This document shows, in pieces, positions 1 through 7,838 of a stretch of DNA of 64,000 bases. This stretch comes from Haladaptatus sp. QDMS2. GTDB taxonomy: Archaea > Halobacteriota > Halobacteria > Halobacteriales > Halococcaceae. Within the stretch, counting starts at the first letter, position 1, and the number at the start of each line of letters is the position of its first letter. The notes under the pieces are model-generated. The model was not told where the DNA came from. It saw nothing but the letters and a program-made list of their open reading frames with translations, and ran no database searches. The translations under genes were made by a program, and so were the position numbers. Location: contig NZ_CP119791.1 of the NCBI RefSeq assembly GCF_029338295.1, forward strand, positions 1,364,001 to 1,428,000, read 5' to 3'.

Positions 1-749
1 CACGCGTCTCGATAGTGCATGCCGAGGTCCCATTCACCCAACGCGATCTCGATACCGCCTTTCCGGATTACAGTTTCAACACCGTACTCACTGAGCTTCT
101 GGAACCGAACGTTGTTCCGTCGGACTGTCAGAATCCGCTTCGACTGTGTGATGTACGGATCGACCCACGCTCGCCACTCGTTGTCAGCAGTGTGGAGTCG
201 AAGTCCGTTGTACTCGACTTCACGGCCGAACGTGCAGAAGTCGAGATAAATCTGGAGCATCGAGATGCTGGACCGATGGTTTGCGTTCGGAAGGACATGT
301 CTCAGGATGAGGTTCGACATCAGTTCCCCGGCCACGTTGGTTGCTGTCCCGTTCCAGTTCACTTCATCGATCGCTTCCGGGACACGACTGAGTTCCAACT
401 CTTTGTAGATCTCTAGTCCATCACCGGTTTCTTCGGCTTCCTCACGGACGCCTTCCCATGCCTCGAATAGACCGATTGCAATCGGACGCTCCCGATCTGG
501 ATGCATATCGTCCAATGCAGCAACAATCTCGGTCTCGCTGGTTTCGAGGTCGTCAGCTGTCCCAGACTCGCCAGTCTGCGTGTACAGACAGTAGATTTCG
601 GCCTCTCCAATCAGATACCCGAGTGCCTTCACCGTCCCTGAGTCGTATCCACCGTATCGCTCAGCGAACTGTGTCGCATCGTCGTCAACGTACTCTAACG
701 AGTATCGCTTATCAAGCGGATAGTGATAGTGGACAACTCGGTGCTCCAT
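1..749 (-). CDS. Hypothetical protein with degenerate Fic/Doc-like core (partial, 3' end outside window)
   Basis: An uninterrupted minus-strand frame begins at an ATG at 747-749 and stays open to base 1, giving 249 codons, so the C-terminus lies outside the window. Residues 151-159 read HVLPNANHR, followed by a hydrophobic helix. This resembles the Fic/Doc core H-x-F-x-(D/A)-(G/A)-N-(G/K)-R with Leu for Phe and His for the Gly/Lys before Arg. In Fic/Doc proteins this loop binds the phosphates of the nucleotide and the His is the base for AMP or phosphate transfer. Whether this copy is active cannot be told. It reads away from the HicBA and conjugation-type genes of the same accessory stretch. 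Function is inferred from one motif. Confidence 0.75.
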   Translation of the reverse strand, partial: MEHRVVHYHYPLDKRYSLEYVDDDATQFAERYGGYDSGTVKALGYLIGEAEIYCLYTQTGESGTADDLETSETEIVAALDDMHPDRERPIAIGLFEAWEGVREEAEETGDGLEIYKELELSRVPEAIDEVNWNGTATNVAGELMSNLILRHVLPNANHRSSISMLQIYLDFCTFGREVEYNGLRLHTADNEWRAWVDPYITQSKRILTVRRNNVRFQKLSEYGVETVIRKGGIEIALGEWDLGMHYRDA

Positions 750-836
750 ACTAGAGAGCCTCAACCGAGTGGGAAAATGGTTCCGTCGTGGGTTTTCCAA
801 CCGAAACTGAGCGCTCAAATCAGCGAGCTTACAGAG

Positions 837-890
837 ACCTCACCGAATGCTGTCAGAAGTGGTGTGCAACACTCAGAGGGTGAGTTCAGC
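837..890. repeat. Imperfect direct repeat, copy 1
   Basis: This stretch matches 1677-1730 in the same orientation, with about 11 differences in the last 50 bases. Read on the minus strand, both copies encode the similar peptide pattern LN-x-PS-x-x-CTPLLT-x-x-GEVS. This suggests remnants of a once protein-coding or mobile sequence rather than a regulatory box. In copy 2 the minus-strand frame stays open for 62 codons (1583-1771); in copy 1 it stops after about 25. I cannot name the parent element. Confidence 0.6.
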
Positions 891-1008
891 ACCGATTGCC
901 GGTTGGTTTCACGTTATCAGGGCTGATTCAGCCGGTGAGTTGTGTAGCGTATCGAATGTTCATTTTCCGCGCTGGAATGTTTATTCTGCTCCTGAAACAA
1001 CAGACTGT

Positions 1009-1563
1009 ATGACTGATCACGATGAGTTGGCACGGAAATTCAACAATGCAAGTAATCTCGACCAAGCAGCGACGCATTTCGCACTCGCTGCATTCGAGTT
1101 GATGGTCACGAAGAAGTTTGAAGACACGAAGACGTTGTCACTCGGCGCAGCAGAACTCTTGCGAGCGATAAGCTGTGATGTGAGAGTGAACAATACCGGT
1201 CGGGCAACCCACCTGTTTGACTTTGCGAAGGTACTCTGCGAGCGGGTGCGGGCAGACACTGACGACGAGATACTAGAGGGGCTATCGTACGAATGGGTCG
1301 GCGACGGCTATCTCATGCTGGGTGACCAGCGTGCGATTGAGTGTTACGAGGTGGCTGCCGAAAAACTCGCTGACGTGCCTCCCGGTCACGGATGGGGAGG
1401 TGAGTAGGAATTTGATTATGCGCTGTGGGCGTTTCAAGATTACATCGAGGCACGGGGCTACGAGCTGACCAAAGACCCGTATGAGAAAGAGCCTTCCATT
1501 GATTTCCAAAATCGGATTAAAGAAAAGATGGCAATCACAGACATGTTACTGAACGTACGCTAA
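1009..1563 (+). pseudogene. Helical-repeat (TPR-like) protein gene with in-frame amber stop
   Basis: The ATG at 1009-1011 starts a 132-codon frame ending in TAG at 1405-1407. The same frame then continues without another stop for 51 codons to TAA at 1561-1563. The downstream part is protein-like (it starts EFDYALWAFQDYIEA), so one nonsense change appears to have split a protein of about 184 residues. The first part is rich in amphipathic helices, and its end (GDGYLMLGDQRAIECYEVAAEKL region, about residues 103-125) resembles a tetratricopeptide unit, which suggests a scaffold or partner-binding role. An AT-rich element, gtttatt, lies about 30 bases before the ATG and fits a leaderless promoter. 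A short functional product or amber suppression cannot be excluded. Confidence 0.6.
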
Positions 1564-1676
1564 TCAGACAACCGTACATCGGTCAACGGCAACTCTGCAT
1601 CGAACGTTCCAATCGACTCATTGGTAGCCACTGTCCCGTGACCGACTCGCGCTGTGAGTTCAACACGGTCGTAGAA

Positions 1677-1730
1677 ACCTCACCAGCCCCTGTCAGAAGA
1701 GGCGTGCAAGACTTAGAGGGTGGGTTTAGC
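1677..1730. repeat. Imperfect direct repeat, copy 2
   Basis: Second copy of the 837-890 repeat, lying about 95 bases before hicB. On the minus strand it is part of an open frame at 1583-1771 (62 codons) that shares the LN-x-PS-x-x-CTPLLT-x-x-GEVS pattern with copy 1. The two copies flank the amber-interrupted gene, so they could mark the ends or past duplication of a small mobile segment. That is inference. Confidence 0.6.
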
Positions 1731-1822
1731 ATTATTTCTCCGATTGGTTGTGTCGCCCGGTCATAGTACAATGCAAGCCGTCCGAACGCTTATCTGTAGA
1801 CGTCGACTCAATTCTAGTAGAG

Positions 1823-2083
1823 ATGGCCAGCACGACTCGTGACAACCGTAACGGTGGCGTTGAGTTCATTCGCGAGGATGATGGTCGAGTCACCGCGAAG
1901 GACATCGAGACGGGTGTGGCTTCCTTCGGCGACGATCGTGCGGAAGCATTGCGGATGCTTGCTGACGCACTCGATGCGTACCATGGAAAGGGCGAGCCCG
2001 TAGACGAGAGCGAACTGGCCGAAGAACTTGGTCTCGATGAGAACGAAGCTGGGAGCGAAGGCCGTCCGCCGTGGGACAAGTAG
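1823..2083 (+). CDS. hicB: HicB-family antitoxin
   Basis: Predicted 86-residue antitoxin of a type II HicAB module, which would bind and silence HicA and autorepress the operon. Residues 12-60 have the HicB partial RNase-H-like fold signature: GGVEFIRE, then a strand with DIETGVASFGDD, then the helix AEALRMLADALDAY. The C-terminal third is acidic, with no obvious DNA-binding domain inside the protein. ATG 1823 was chosen because the HicB fold starts directly after it and a TATA-like cttatct lies about 30 bases upstream. The stop codon is followed one base later by the GTG of hicA, so the two are co-transcribed and probably translationally coupled. Confidence 0.85.
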   Translation: MASTTRDNRNGGVEFIREDDGRVTAKDIETGVASFGDDRAEALRMLADALDAYHGKGEPVDESELAEELGLDENEAGSEGRPPWDK

Positions 2084-2084
2084 C

Positions 2085-2330
2085 GTGGGCCGAACGACCT
2101 TCACAGGTCGAGAAGTTGCGAAGGTGCTGATGAAATTCGATTACGAGCCGAAGTCACGGACTGGGAGTCACCTCACACTAGAGTACGTCAATCCAGACAC
2201 TGGCGAGGTCCGACGCCCAACTGTTCCACTCCATGGAGAGATTCCTCGTGGAACACTTGGAAGTATCGCAGAGCAATGTGGTGCAGAGGATTTCCACTCA
2301 TTTTGTGAGTGGATCGACGACCACTGTTAG
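2085..2330 (+). CDS. hicA: HicA-family mRNA interferase toxin
   Basis: Predicted 81-residue HicA toxin, a small double-stranded-RNA-binding-fold ribonuclease that cleaves mRNA when not bound by HicB. The TGSHLTL motif carries the family's catalytic histidine (His29). It is preceded by the usual basic helix GREVAKVLMKFDYE and followed by the strand containing VPLHGEIPRGTL. The GTG start at 2085 lies one base after the hicB stop. Upstream in-frame ATGs at 2028 and 2037 lie inside hicB and would add an unrelated extension. No inactivating change is visible, so the module looks functional. It is embedded in accessory DNA, as usual for such stabilisation modules. Confidence 0.85.
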   Translation: MGRTTFTGREVAKVLMKFDYEPKSRTGSHLTLEYVNPDTGEVRRPTVPLHGEIPRGTLGSIAEQCGAEDFHSFCEWIDDHC

Positions 2331-2428
2331 ATGTCGTCTGAATCGGATGAATGACCAGCGTGAGCGGGCACTCGGCGCGATTGTTCGACTGCCGAGTGTT
2401 TGTCCGTCGGTTCAGCGGCGAGAAGTGA

Positions 2429-2530
2429 TTCCAACTCCTTGCAGAACTCACCGAGGAGGGCCATCAGTACGTCCTTGTCGGTGGGTATGCGGTGAGACTA
2501 CACAGACCACAGGGTGGGAGGACGGGGCCG
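2429..2530 (+). pseudogene. Remnant of a nucleotidyltransferase (AbiEii/MNT-like) N-terminus
   Basis: One frame from 2429 translates to FQLLAELTEEGHQYVLVGGYAV, the N-terminal helix and the start of the phosphate-binding GG loop found in minimal nucleotidyltransferase and AbiEii-type toxins. It is preceded directly by an in-frame TGA (2426-2428). After GGYAV the sequence turns into low-complexity basic residues with no family resemblance. The GS-x-D catalytic part that should follow is missing. This is therefore a 5' fragment cut at about 2495, at the join with unrelated DNA. The family call rests on a short stretch. Confidence 0.5.
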
Positions 2531-2547
2531 GGCGCTCGCGCGTGTCT

Positions 2548-2597
2548 GGTCGCCTCAGCGACCCCTATCGGCCGTGCCGATATGTCGCCTGAGCGAC
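2548..2597. repeat. Cluster of three adjacent hairpin-forming palindromes
   Basis: Three inverted repeats stand almost end to end: GGTCGC-CTCA-GCGACC (2548-2563), TATCGG-CCGTG-CCGATA (2566-2582) and GTCGC-CTGA-GCGAC (2584-2597). The first and third are near-copies of each other with complementary loops CTCA and CTGA. The cluster sits between the truncated nucleotidyltransferase and the conjugation-type ATPase. Possible roles are a structured RNA leader, a protein-binding site or an element end. None can be chosen from sequence. Confidence 0.7.
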
Positions 2598-2782
2598 CGC
2601 GAGCGGCCGGGGGCGCTCGACGTGGTACCGTCGCCTGCCTCCACACTCACGAAATCTCGACGACCAGGTAGAAACACTCGACACGACACCCAGAACCCCT
2701 TACCGCACAATCATGTCGCTTGCTATCACTATCCGAGCTATTATAGCACAAGCCATCCCCAGGAAGAATACTGCAGATTTCG

Positions 2783-5700
2783 ATGCCCGCCGCCGACGCT
2801 TCCACCGACGACCGGTCGATCGCTCCTGAAACCACCTACATTCGCATTCGCCCGACGGACGATTCGCTGCACCCGAAAACCGTCACGACCCATCTCAGGC
2901 GACTCCACGGGCTTGGCCCGGACCCGAACACGAGCCTCGTCTCACGACTCACCAGACGAACGCCCGAGCCACCGACCATCGAATTCCGGCTCGTCGCCGA
3001 TGGCACCGAGGACACGACCATCGACTACTACGTCGGTGTGACCGACCCAAAAGTGACGGATGCACTCGAACGCATTCTCAGAGGATTATTCCCGAATTCG
3101 TACGAACTCACGCGCGTCGATTGTGTGGACCCACTCACTGACGCCGAGGCCCACCCACTCGCCGCCGTCGAATTCTGCGGCCAGCCAGAGCGCCTGAACG
3201 ACTGGCAGACCCAACTCACCCCGTTCGAGGACTTCCAGCACGAAAGCCACTCCCGCCTGCCGCTCGGAGCCCTCGTCGAGACGATGGCTGCGAGTGCCGT
3301 CCCACTCGTCTACCAGACGCTCCTTCGGCCGAAGCCAGATTGGTCACGCAGAGCAGAAGAGCGCAGCGCCTACATCGAGGGCGGCCTGGACACGTACGGT
3401 GGGCAACTCTTGAACGCCATCTGGGGGCCACCGCCGAAAGACGAACTCACGATCACCGCCAGTGACCAAGCCCGCATCCAGGAACTCGCAGAAAAAGATG
3501 GACGTCGCTCGTTCGAGGTGAACGCCCGCGTTGTCGCCATTAGCACGGACAACCCGGATACCCCAGACGCACCTATCCGCGAACTCGCCACCGCGTTTGG
3601 CGACGTGAGCCACACCTGCTACGAGGTTACGAGCGTAGTCCACACCGACGGCGACGCCACGCGCGTGTACGAAGACATCCAGACACAGCGATTCTACCCG
3701 GCCGATTACGGCCGCCTGAGGAACAAGATTCCGTGGACGACGAACACGAGCAGGGCCATCGTCGCAGACGCCCGCGAGGCGTCTAACTTCTGCGTACTCT
3801 CTGGAGATTCGCTCACGGGTGCGGGCAAACGTGCCGTCGCGCCGACGCCAGGCGAGCGAACCGCCCTGCCACGTCCACCCGCAGACCAGTTGCGGGCGTA
3901 CACAGACGGTCTCCTGTTCGGCCACCCGCTCACGCAGGATGGGGCGACGATAGACCAGGGCCTCTCACTTCCGCCTGCCCTCCAACCGTTGCACGTCGCC
4001 TGGTTCGGGAAGACGGGTTCGGGTAAATCGACGGCGCTCGTGAACGCCATCCTCGAAAATCAGGAAGCGACCGAGGGGGCGAATATCCTCATCGACCCGA
4101 AGGGCGACGGCATGGGCGAAGACTACTGTCGCGCCCACTTCGCCCGCTACGGCGACCTGGAGAACGTGCGCTACTTCGACTGTGCGGAGGTCCTCCCCGC
4201 GTTCTCGTTTTTCGATATTCGCGACGAGTTGGAAGTTGGCGTCGCCCGAACGACCGCAGTGGAGGATACCGTCGACCACTACATCGAGATTCTCACCCAA
4301 ATCATGGGCAAGCGGCGCTTCGAACAGGCCGTTCGCTCACCCGACATCATCCGCTATCTCGTGAAGGCGCTGTTCGACCCCGTCAATGGAGACGACGCCT
4401 TCTCGCATCGAGACCTCCACGACGCCGCCCGACGGATGCACGAACGACAGACGGCACCCGCCGTTTCTGATGACGAACTCGAACGCATGCTCGGTGGCGT
4501 AGTCGCAAATCGCGCTCGCTCGTTCGACGAGATCATGCAGGGTGTGGCCAATCGTATCGAGAAGATTCCCGTCGACAAGCGCCTCGCGCGGATGTTCAAT
4601 CACGTCGCCGACGGGGACGAAGCGAGCGATACGCCGCATTTCGACCTCGCAGACTGGCTCGACGAGGATGCGGTGATTATCTTCGATACCGGCGGCCTGC
4701 GGAGTGAAGCCCAGCGCGTGTTGACGCTCGTGATTCTCTCGAATCTGTGGACGGCACTCCGGAGACGCACCCAGCAGAGCGACGAGGAGGACCACCCGCT
4801 CGTGAACCTGTATATCGAGGAGGCTGCGTCTGTCGCGGTGACGGACCTGCTTACGGAGTTCCTCGCAAAATCCCGGAGTTTCGGGTGTTCGGTCACGCTC
4901 GCGATGCAGTTCCCCGGCCAACTTAGAGAGGCCAGCGAGCGGGCGTACAACGAGGTGTTGAACAACGTTTCTACCTTTGTGACGGGCAACGTGCCCGTCG
5001 ACCGCAGGTTGGCCACGCGGCTGGCTACCGACGAGATGGATACAACGGAAGTCGGGAATCGACTTCGAGCACTTCGTCGCGGCCAGTGGTTCGTGAAACT
5101 CCCTGCCGCGTTCGATACCGACGAACCGCGCCCGTTCCTCGTGCGGTCGGCACCGCTTCCGCCGGGTGACCCAGAGGGCCCACAGCCACTGACGGCGAAA
5201 GATGCGACACGATTTTCAGACCAGTTCGAGGAGACCCTCGACCGCACCTATTTCGAAGCCGGCTTGACGCTCTATCAGCCGAGCCTGGCAGACGATTTCG
5301 AGGAGGACACGCCCTCGGTGGTCCGGGTGGATACCGCACTCGCCCACACGAAACGCATGCCCGAGACGGTGGAGTACGACGCGGAGATTCACGCCCTGCG
5401 GTGTGTGAGTTGTGACAACCGCTACGACCGGTCGCTCGACGGCATGCAGCGTGCGATTGCGTGTTGTTCCTCGCTCGACGCGGTCGACCGCCACGACATC
5501 CCCGTCTGTTCGGTCGGGCTCAAACTCACCGACGACGAGCGCGAAGCCTCCGAGTGGACCGACCGACAACTCCTGTTCTTACAGGTCGTGTACAACGCCC
5601 AGCAATTGCGCTACGACCCACTCGAGTACGACCTCAGATACGACTCGATGCTCCGCCTGCAGGAGTACACCGGCATCGACAGTGACACAGTCCAGGAACT

Positions 5701-6352
5701 GGTCGAGGGTGAGTTGCTTCGCCACGACACCGACCACCCCCACCGCCTGTTCACGGTGACATCTGCCGGCCGAAAGGCAATCGGTGAGAGTTACCGGGAG
5801 GGCGTCGATTACGGCCACGGGAAAGGCGACTTAGAGGAATCCAGCCAGCACATCTTCGGCGTCGAAGTCCTCCGCCAGTATCTGGAGTCCGCGTATGTCG
5901 AGAATCCGGAATCTGCAGTCGTCGACGTCGTGCCCTATTACGAGATTCGCGAAGGCAGCGTTTCTGCCGCCGAGTTCATGGGCAGTTCCGTGAGTGCTCC
6001 CACCGAGGAGTTCCAACTGCATCGCCTCGACTGCGTTGGCCTCGACGCGAACGAGAACGTCGTCGTGACGGGTGAAGTCGAGCGTATCAACAACGACTAT
6101 CGACGCGCTATCCCAGAAGATTACGACAAGATGGCCGCCTGTGAGCCAGACGAGGCGATCTGGGTGGTGATGACCCAATCAGCTGGGCACAAAGTATTGG
6201 GGGTGTTGAACGACCCACCAGAGGGAACGCCACGCGTCGAGAAGACCTACGCGAAGACCACGCCACCACAGCATTTCAACATCGATTCGCCCGGACTGAC
6301 GGCGGTGTATCCAGCACCGTGGTTGCGTGACCGCATGCAGGAAGACGCGTAA
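2783..6352 (+). CDS. VirD4/HerA-type conjugation ATPase with zinc-finger, winged-helix and nuclease-like C-terminus
   Basis: A 1189-residue protein. The N-terminal ~380 residues are an uncharacterised alpha/beta region. A RecA/FtsK-HerA-type ATPase core follows, with Walker A GKTGSGKST at residues 409-417, the strand IDPKGDG near 440, and a Walker-B-like NLYIEEA at 675-681. The order matches TraG/VirD4/VirB4 DNA pumps and HerA. Next come Cys874-x-x-Cys877 and Cys894/Cys895 (zinc-ribbon-like), a winged-helix-like stretch (about 930-1000), and a C-terminal domain with Asp1083 and Glu1098-x-Glu1100, the spacing of a PD-(D/E)XK nuclease. No transmembrane segment is obvious. It probably moves or processes DNA for a conjugative or integrated element. 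The nuclease role is inferred and other transfer genes are absent here. Confidence 0.8.
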   Translation: MPAADASTDDRSIAPETTYIRIRPTDDSLHPKTVTTHLRRLHGLGPDPNTSLVSRLTRRTPEPPTIEFRLVADGTEDTTIDYYVGVTDPKVTDALERILRGLFPNSYELTRVDCVDPLTDAEAHPLAAVEFCGQPERLNDWQTQLTPFEDFQHESHSRLPLGALVETMAASAVPLVYQTLLRPKPDWSRRAEERSAYIEGGLDTYGGQLLNAIWGPPPKDELTITASDQARIQELAEKDGRRSFEVNARVVAISTDNPDTPDAPIRELATAFGDVSHTCYEVTSVVHTDGDATRVYEDIQTQRFYPADYGRLRNKIPWTTNTSRAIVADAREASNFCVLSGDSLTGAGKRAVAPTPGERTALPRPPADQLRAYTDGLLFGHPLTQDGATIDQGLSLPPALQPLHVAWFGKTGSGKSTALVNAILENQEATEGANILIDPKGDGMGEDYCRAHFARYGDLENVRYFDCAEVLPAFSFFDIRDELEVGVARTTAVEDTVDHYIEILTQIMGKRRFEQAVRSPDIIRYLVKALFDPVNGDDAFSHRDLHDAARRMHERQTAPAVSDDELERMLGGVVANRARSFDEIMQGVANRIEKIPVDKRLARMFNHVADGDEASDTPHFDLADWLDEDAVIIFDTGGLRSEAQRVLTLVILSNLWTALRRRTQQSDEEDHPLVNLYIEEAASVAVTDLLTEFLAKSRSFGCSVTLAMQFPGQLREASERAYNEVLNNVSTFVTGNVPVDRRLATRLATDEMDTTEVGNRLRALRRGQWFVKLPAAFDTDEPRPFLVRSAPLPPGDPEGPQPLTAKDATRFSDQFEETLDRTYFEAGLTLYQPSLADDFEEDTPSVVRVDTALAHTKRMPETVEYDAEIHALRCVSCDNRYDRSLDGMQRAIACCSSLDAVDRHDIPVCSVGLKLTDDEREASEWTDRQLLFLQVVYNAQQLRYDPLEYDLRYDSMLRLQEYTGIDSDTVQELVEGELLRHDTDHPHRLFTVTSAGRKAIGESYREGVDYGHGKGDLEESSQHIFGVEVLRQYLESAYVENPESAVVDVVPYYEIREGSVSAAEFMGSSVSAPTEEFQLHRLDCVGLDANENVVVTGEVERINNDYRRAIPEDYDKMAACEPDEAIWVVMTQSAGHKVLGVLNDPPEGTPRVEKTYAKTTPPQHFNIDSPGLTAVYPAPWLRDRMQEDA

Positions 6353-6677
6353 GCGTGCTCGGCTCACGGTTGGTGAACTAGCCGTGTCTAGGTAGTTGTG
6401 ATTCCGGTAGCAGTCGACACTGGATTGTGATTCGTGGGCAGATTCGCCAAGACCGTCTTCGGACTGCTGGGCCCGGCATCCGTGGCTTGATGGTTCATTT
6501 CTGACGAGGCGCTCCGGCGAAGGATAGTCGTCTGACCGTTATCTACTGGTGGTGTCGAGCGCGATTTGGATAGTGAAAGTATGAATTGGCTATCTTAGAG
6601 TGCTCTAACAGCTATTTTGGATAGTAATATTGGTTATTCGTTATCTATAAGCCGCTCCGAACGTGTGTTGGATACCA
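6353..6677. other. Intergenic region with the promoter of the Fic gene
   Basis: The first ~200 bases show no gene. Base use becomes strongly AT-rich from about 6570 to 6655. This part holds repeated ggatagt/ctatc words and an AT-rich ttatctataag about 30 bases before the Fic start, so it is a promoter and operator region. Confidence 0.5.
6565..6625 (+). promoter_or_regulatory. Repeated TTTGGATAGT operator-like words before the Fic gene
   Basis: TTTGGATAGT occurs at 6565-6574 and again at 6616-6625. Between them lies ttggctatc, the reverse complement of the gatag core, so direct and inverted copies alternate. They stand 50-110 bases before the start codon of the Fic protein, whose own C-terminal winged helix could bind here in autoregulation. 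That link is inference. Confidence 0.5.
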
Positions 6678-7838
6678 ATGAGGCCTGAAGACTTTGTTGA
6701 CGACGCTCCGGGAGAGGTTGAGATGGTCGACGGTATCTTCACGTTCAGCCCAGACCCGCTCCCACCAGACCTCGACGCCACACACGACCTAGTCAGCGAC
6801 AACGGGGAGGCAATGTATGCCGTGGGTCAACTCTCAGACCTGGATACCTGGCTGGATTCGCCGGAGGTTATCCTCAGTCCCCTCATCCACCGTGAGGCCG
6901 TCGATTCCTCGAACATCGAGACGACGACCCGACTCACGCTCTCGGACATCTATCGACGCGAAGCCGGTGAAGAGCCCGGACGAACCGCGACCGAGCGAGC
7001 CGACATCACGGAAGCACAGAACTACGTCGAAGCAATCACCACCGGCATTCAGGCGCTCAGAGAAGGCGCCGAGTTAGACCGGGACTTGCTGTGTCGCCTC
7101 CACGAAATATTGCTGCAGGGTGCACGTGGCGAGCAAAAGAACCCCGGAGAATTTCGCGAAGACCTCGTGGGAATCGACAAGCCGGGAACGCCACTCAGTG
7201 AGGCACGATTCGTTCCGGCTCCCCCAGCGAGTATCCCCTATGCACTTCGGAGCCTGCTCCAGTACATCCGCACAGGCCCACGGTACGCTCCACTGGTTGA
7301 CCTGGCGCTAATCCACTACCAATTCGAGACAATCCATCCGTTTCAGGACGGCAATGGGAGACTCGGTCGCCTCCTCGTGATGCTCGCCCTCTACAAGTGG
7401 GAGCTGTTACCCGGTCCGTATCTATATCCGTCGTCGTATTTCAACGCGAACCGTGATACCTATCTCGACAGGCTGCTGGCCGTAAGTCGTGACGGGGCGT
7501 GGATAGAATGGGTGTCATTTTTCGTTCAGGCAATCGCCGAACAGGGTCGTGAGGGATATACTGTCGCCCGAGAACTGCTCGCGTTGCGCGATCGGTATCG
7601 AGCCCAGTATCAGGGCCAGGGTGCCGTGATTCGCGAACTCATCGATTTTATCATCGAACACCCGTATCTCACAGAGCCACAGGCGGTCGACGCTCTCGGG
7701 CGGTCTCAACCTGCCGTGAACCAGGCGATTCGGCGCGTATGGGATGATGGGGTCCTGCGTGAGACGACCGGCCAGCAACGCAACCGACGGTATGAAGCGC
7801 CCACGATTCTCAAAATCGTCGAACCGTACAATCCGTAA
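6678..7838 (+). CDS. Fic-family protein (putative AMPylase) with C-terminal winged helix
   Basis: A 386-residue Fic protein. The canonical active-site motif HPFQDGNGRLGR lies at residues 220-231, with catalytic His220. The N-terminal helix bears SSNIE (77-81), the place of the (S/T)xxxE(G/N) self-inhibitory motif of class II Fic proteins. Glu81 is present, but the following residue is Thr instead of Gly/Asn. The C-terminal 65 residues form a winged-helix-like DNA-binding domain (EPQAVDALGRSQPAVNQAI). Such proteins transfer AMP to a target side chain and often autoregulate. ATG 6678 was preferred over the in-frame GTG at 6663 because the conserved N-terminus begins there. It stands alone in accessory DNA; the target is unknown. 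Confidence 0.85.
   Translation: MRPEDFVDDAPGEVEMVDGIFTFSPDPLPPDLDATHDLVSDNGEAMYAVGQLSDLDTWLDSPEVILSPLIHREAVDSSNIETTTRLTLSDIYRREAGEEPGRTATERADITEAQNYVEAITTGIQALREGAELDRDLLCRLHEILLQGARGEQKNPGEFREDLVGIDKPGTPLSEARFVPAPPASIPYALRSLLQYIRTGPRYAPLVDLALIHYQFETIHPFQDGNGRLGRLLVMLALYKWELLPGPYLYPSSYFNANRDTYLDRLLAVSRDGAWIEWVSFFVQAIAEQGREGYTVARELLALRDRYRAQYQGQGAVIRELIDFIIEHPYLTEPQAVDALGRSQPAVNQAIRRVWDDGVLRETTGQQRNRRYEAPTILKIVEPYNP

Larger units (their letters stand above)
2331..2782. other. Gene-poor spacer between hicA and the large ATPase gene
   Basis: Apart from the nucleotidyltransferase remnant and the hairpin cluster annotated separately, no gene is supported here. The last 50 bases hold an AT-rich palindrome, GCTATTATAGC (2737-2747), which can serve as the TATA box of the ATPase gene with a leader of roughly 15 bases. 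Confidence 0.5.
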
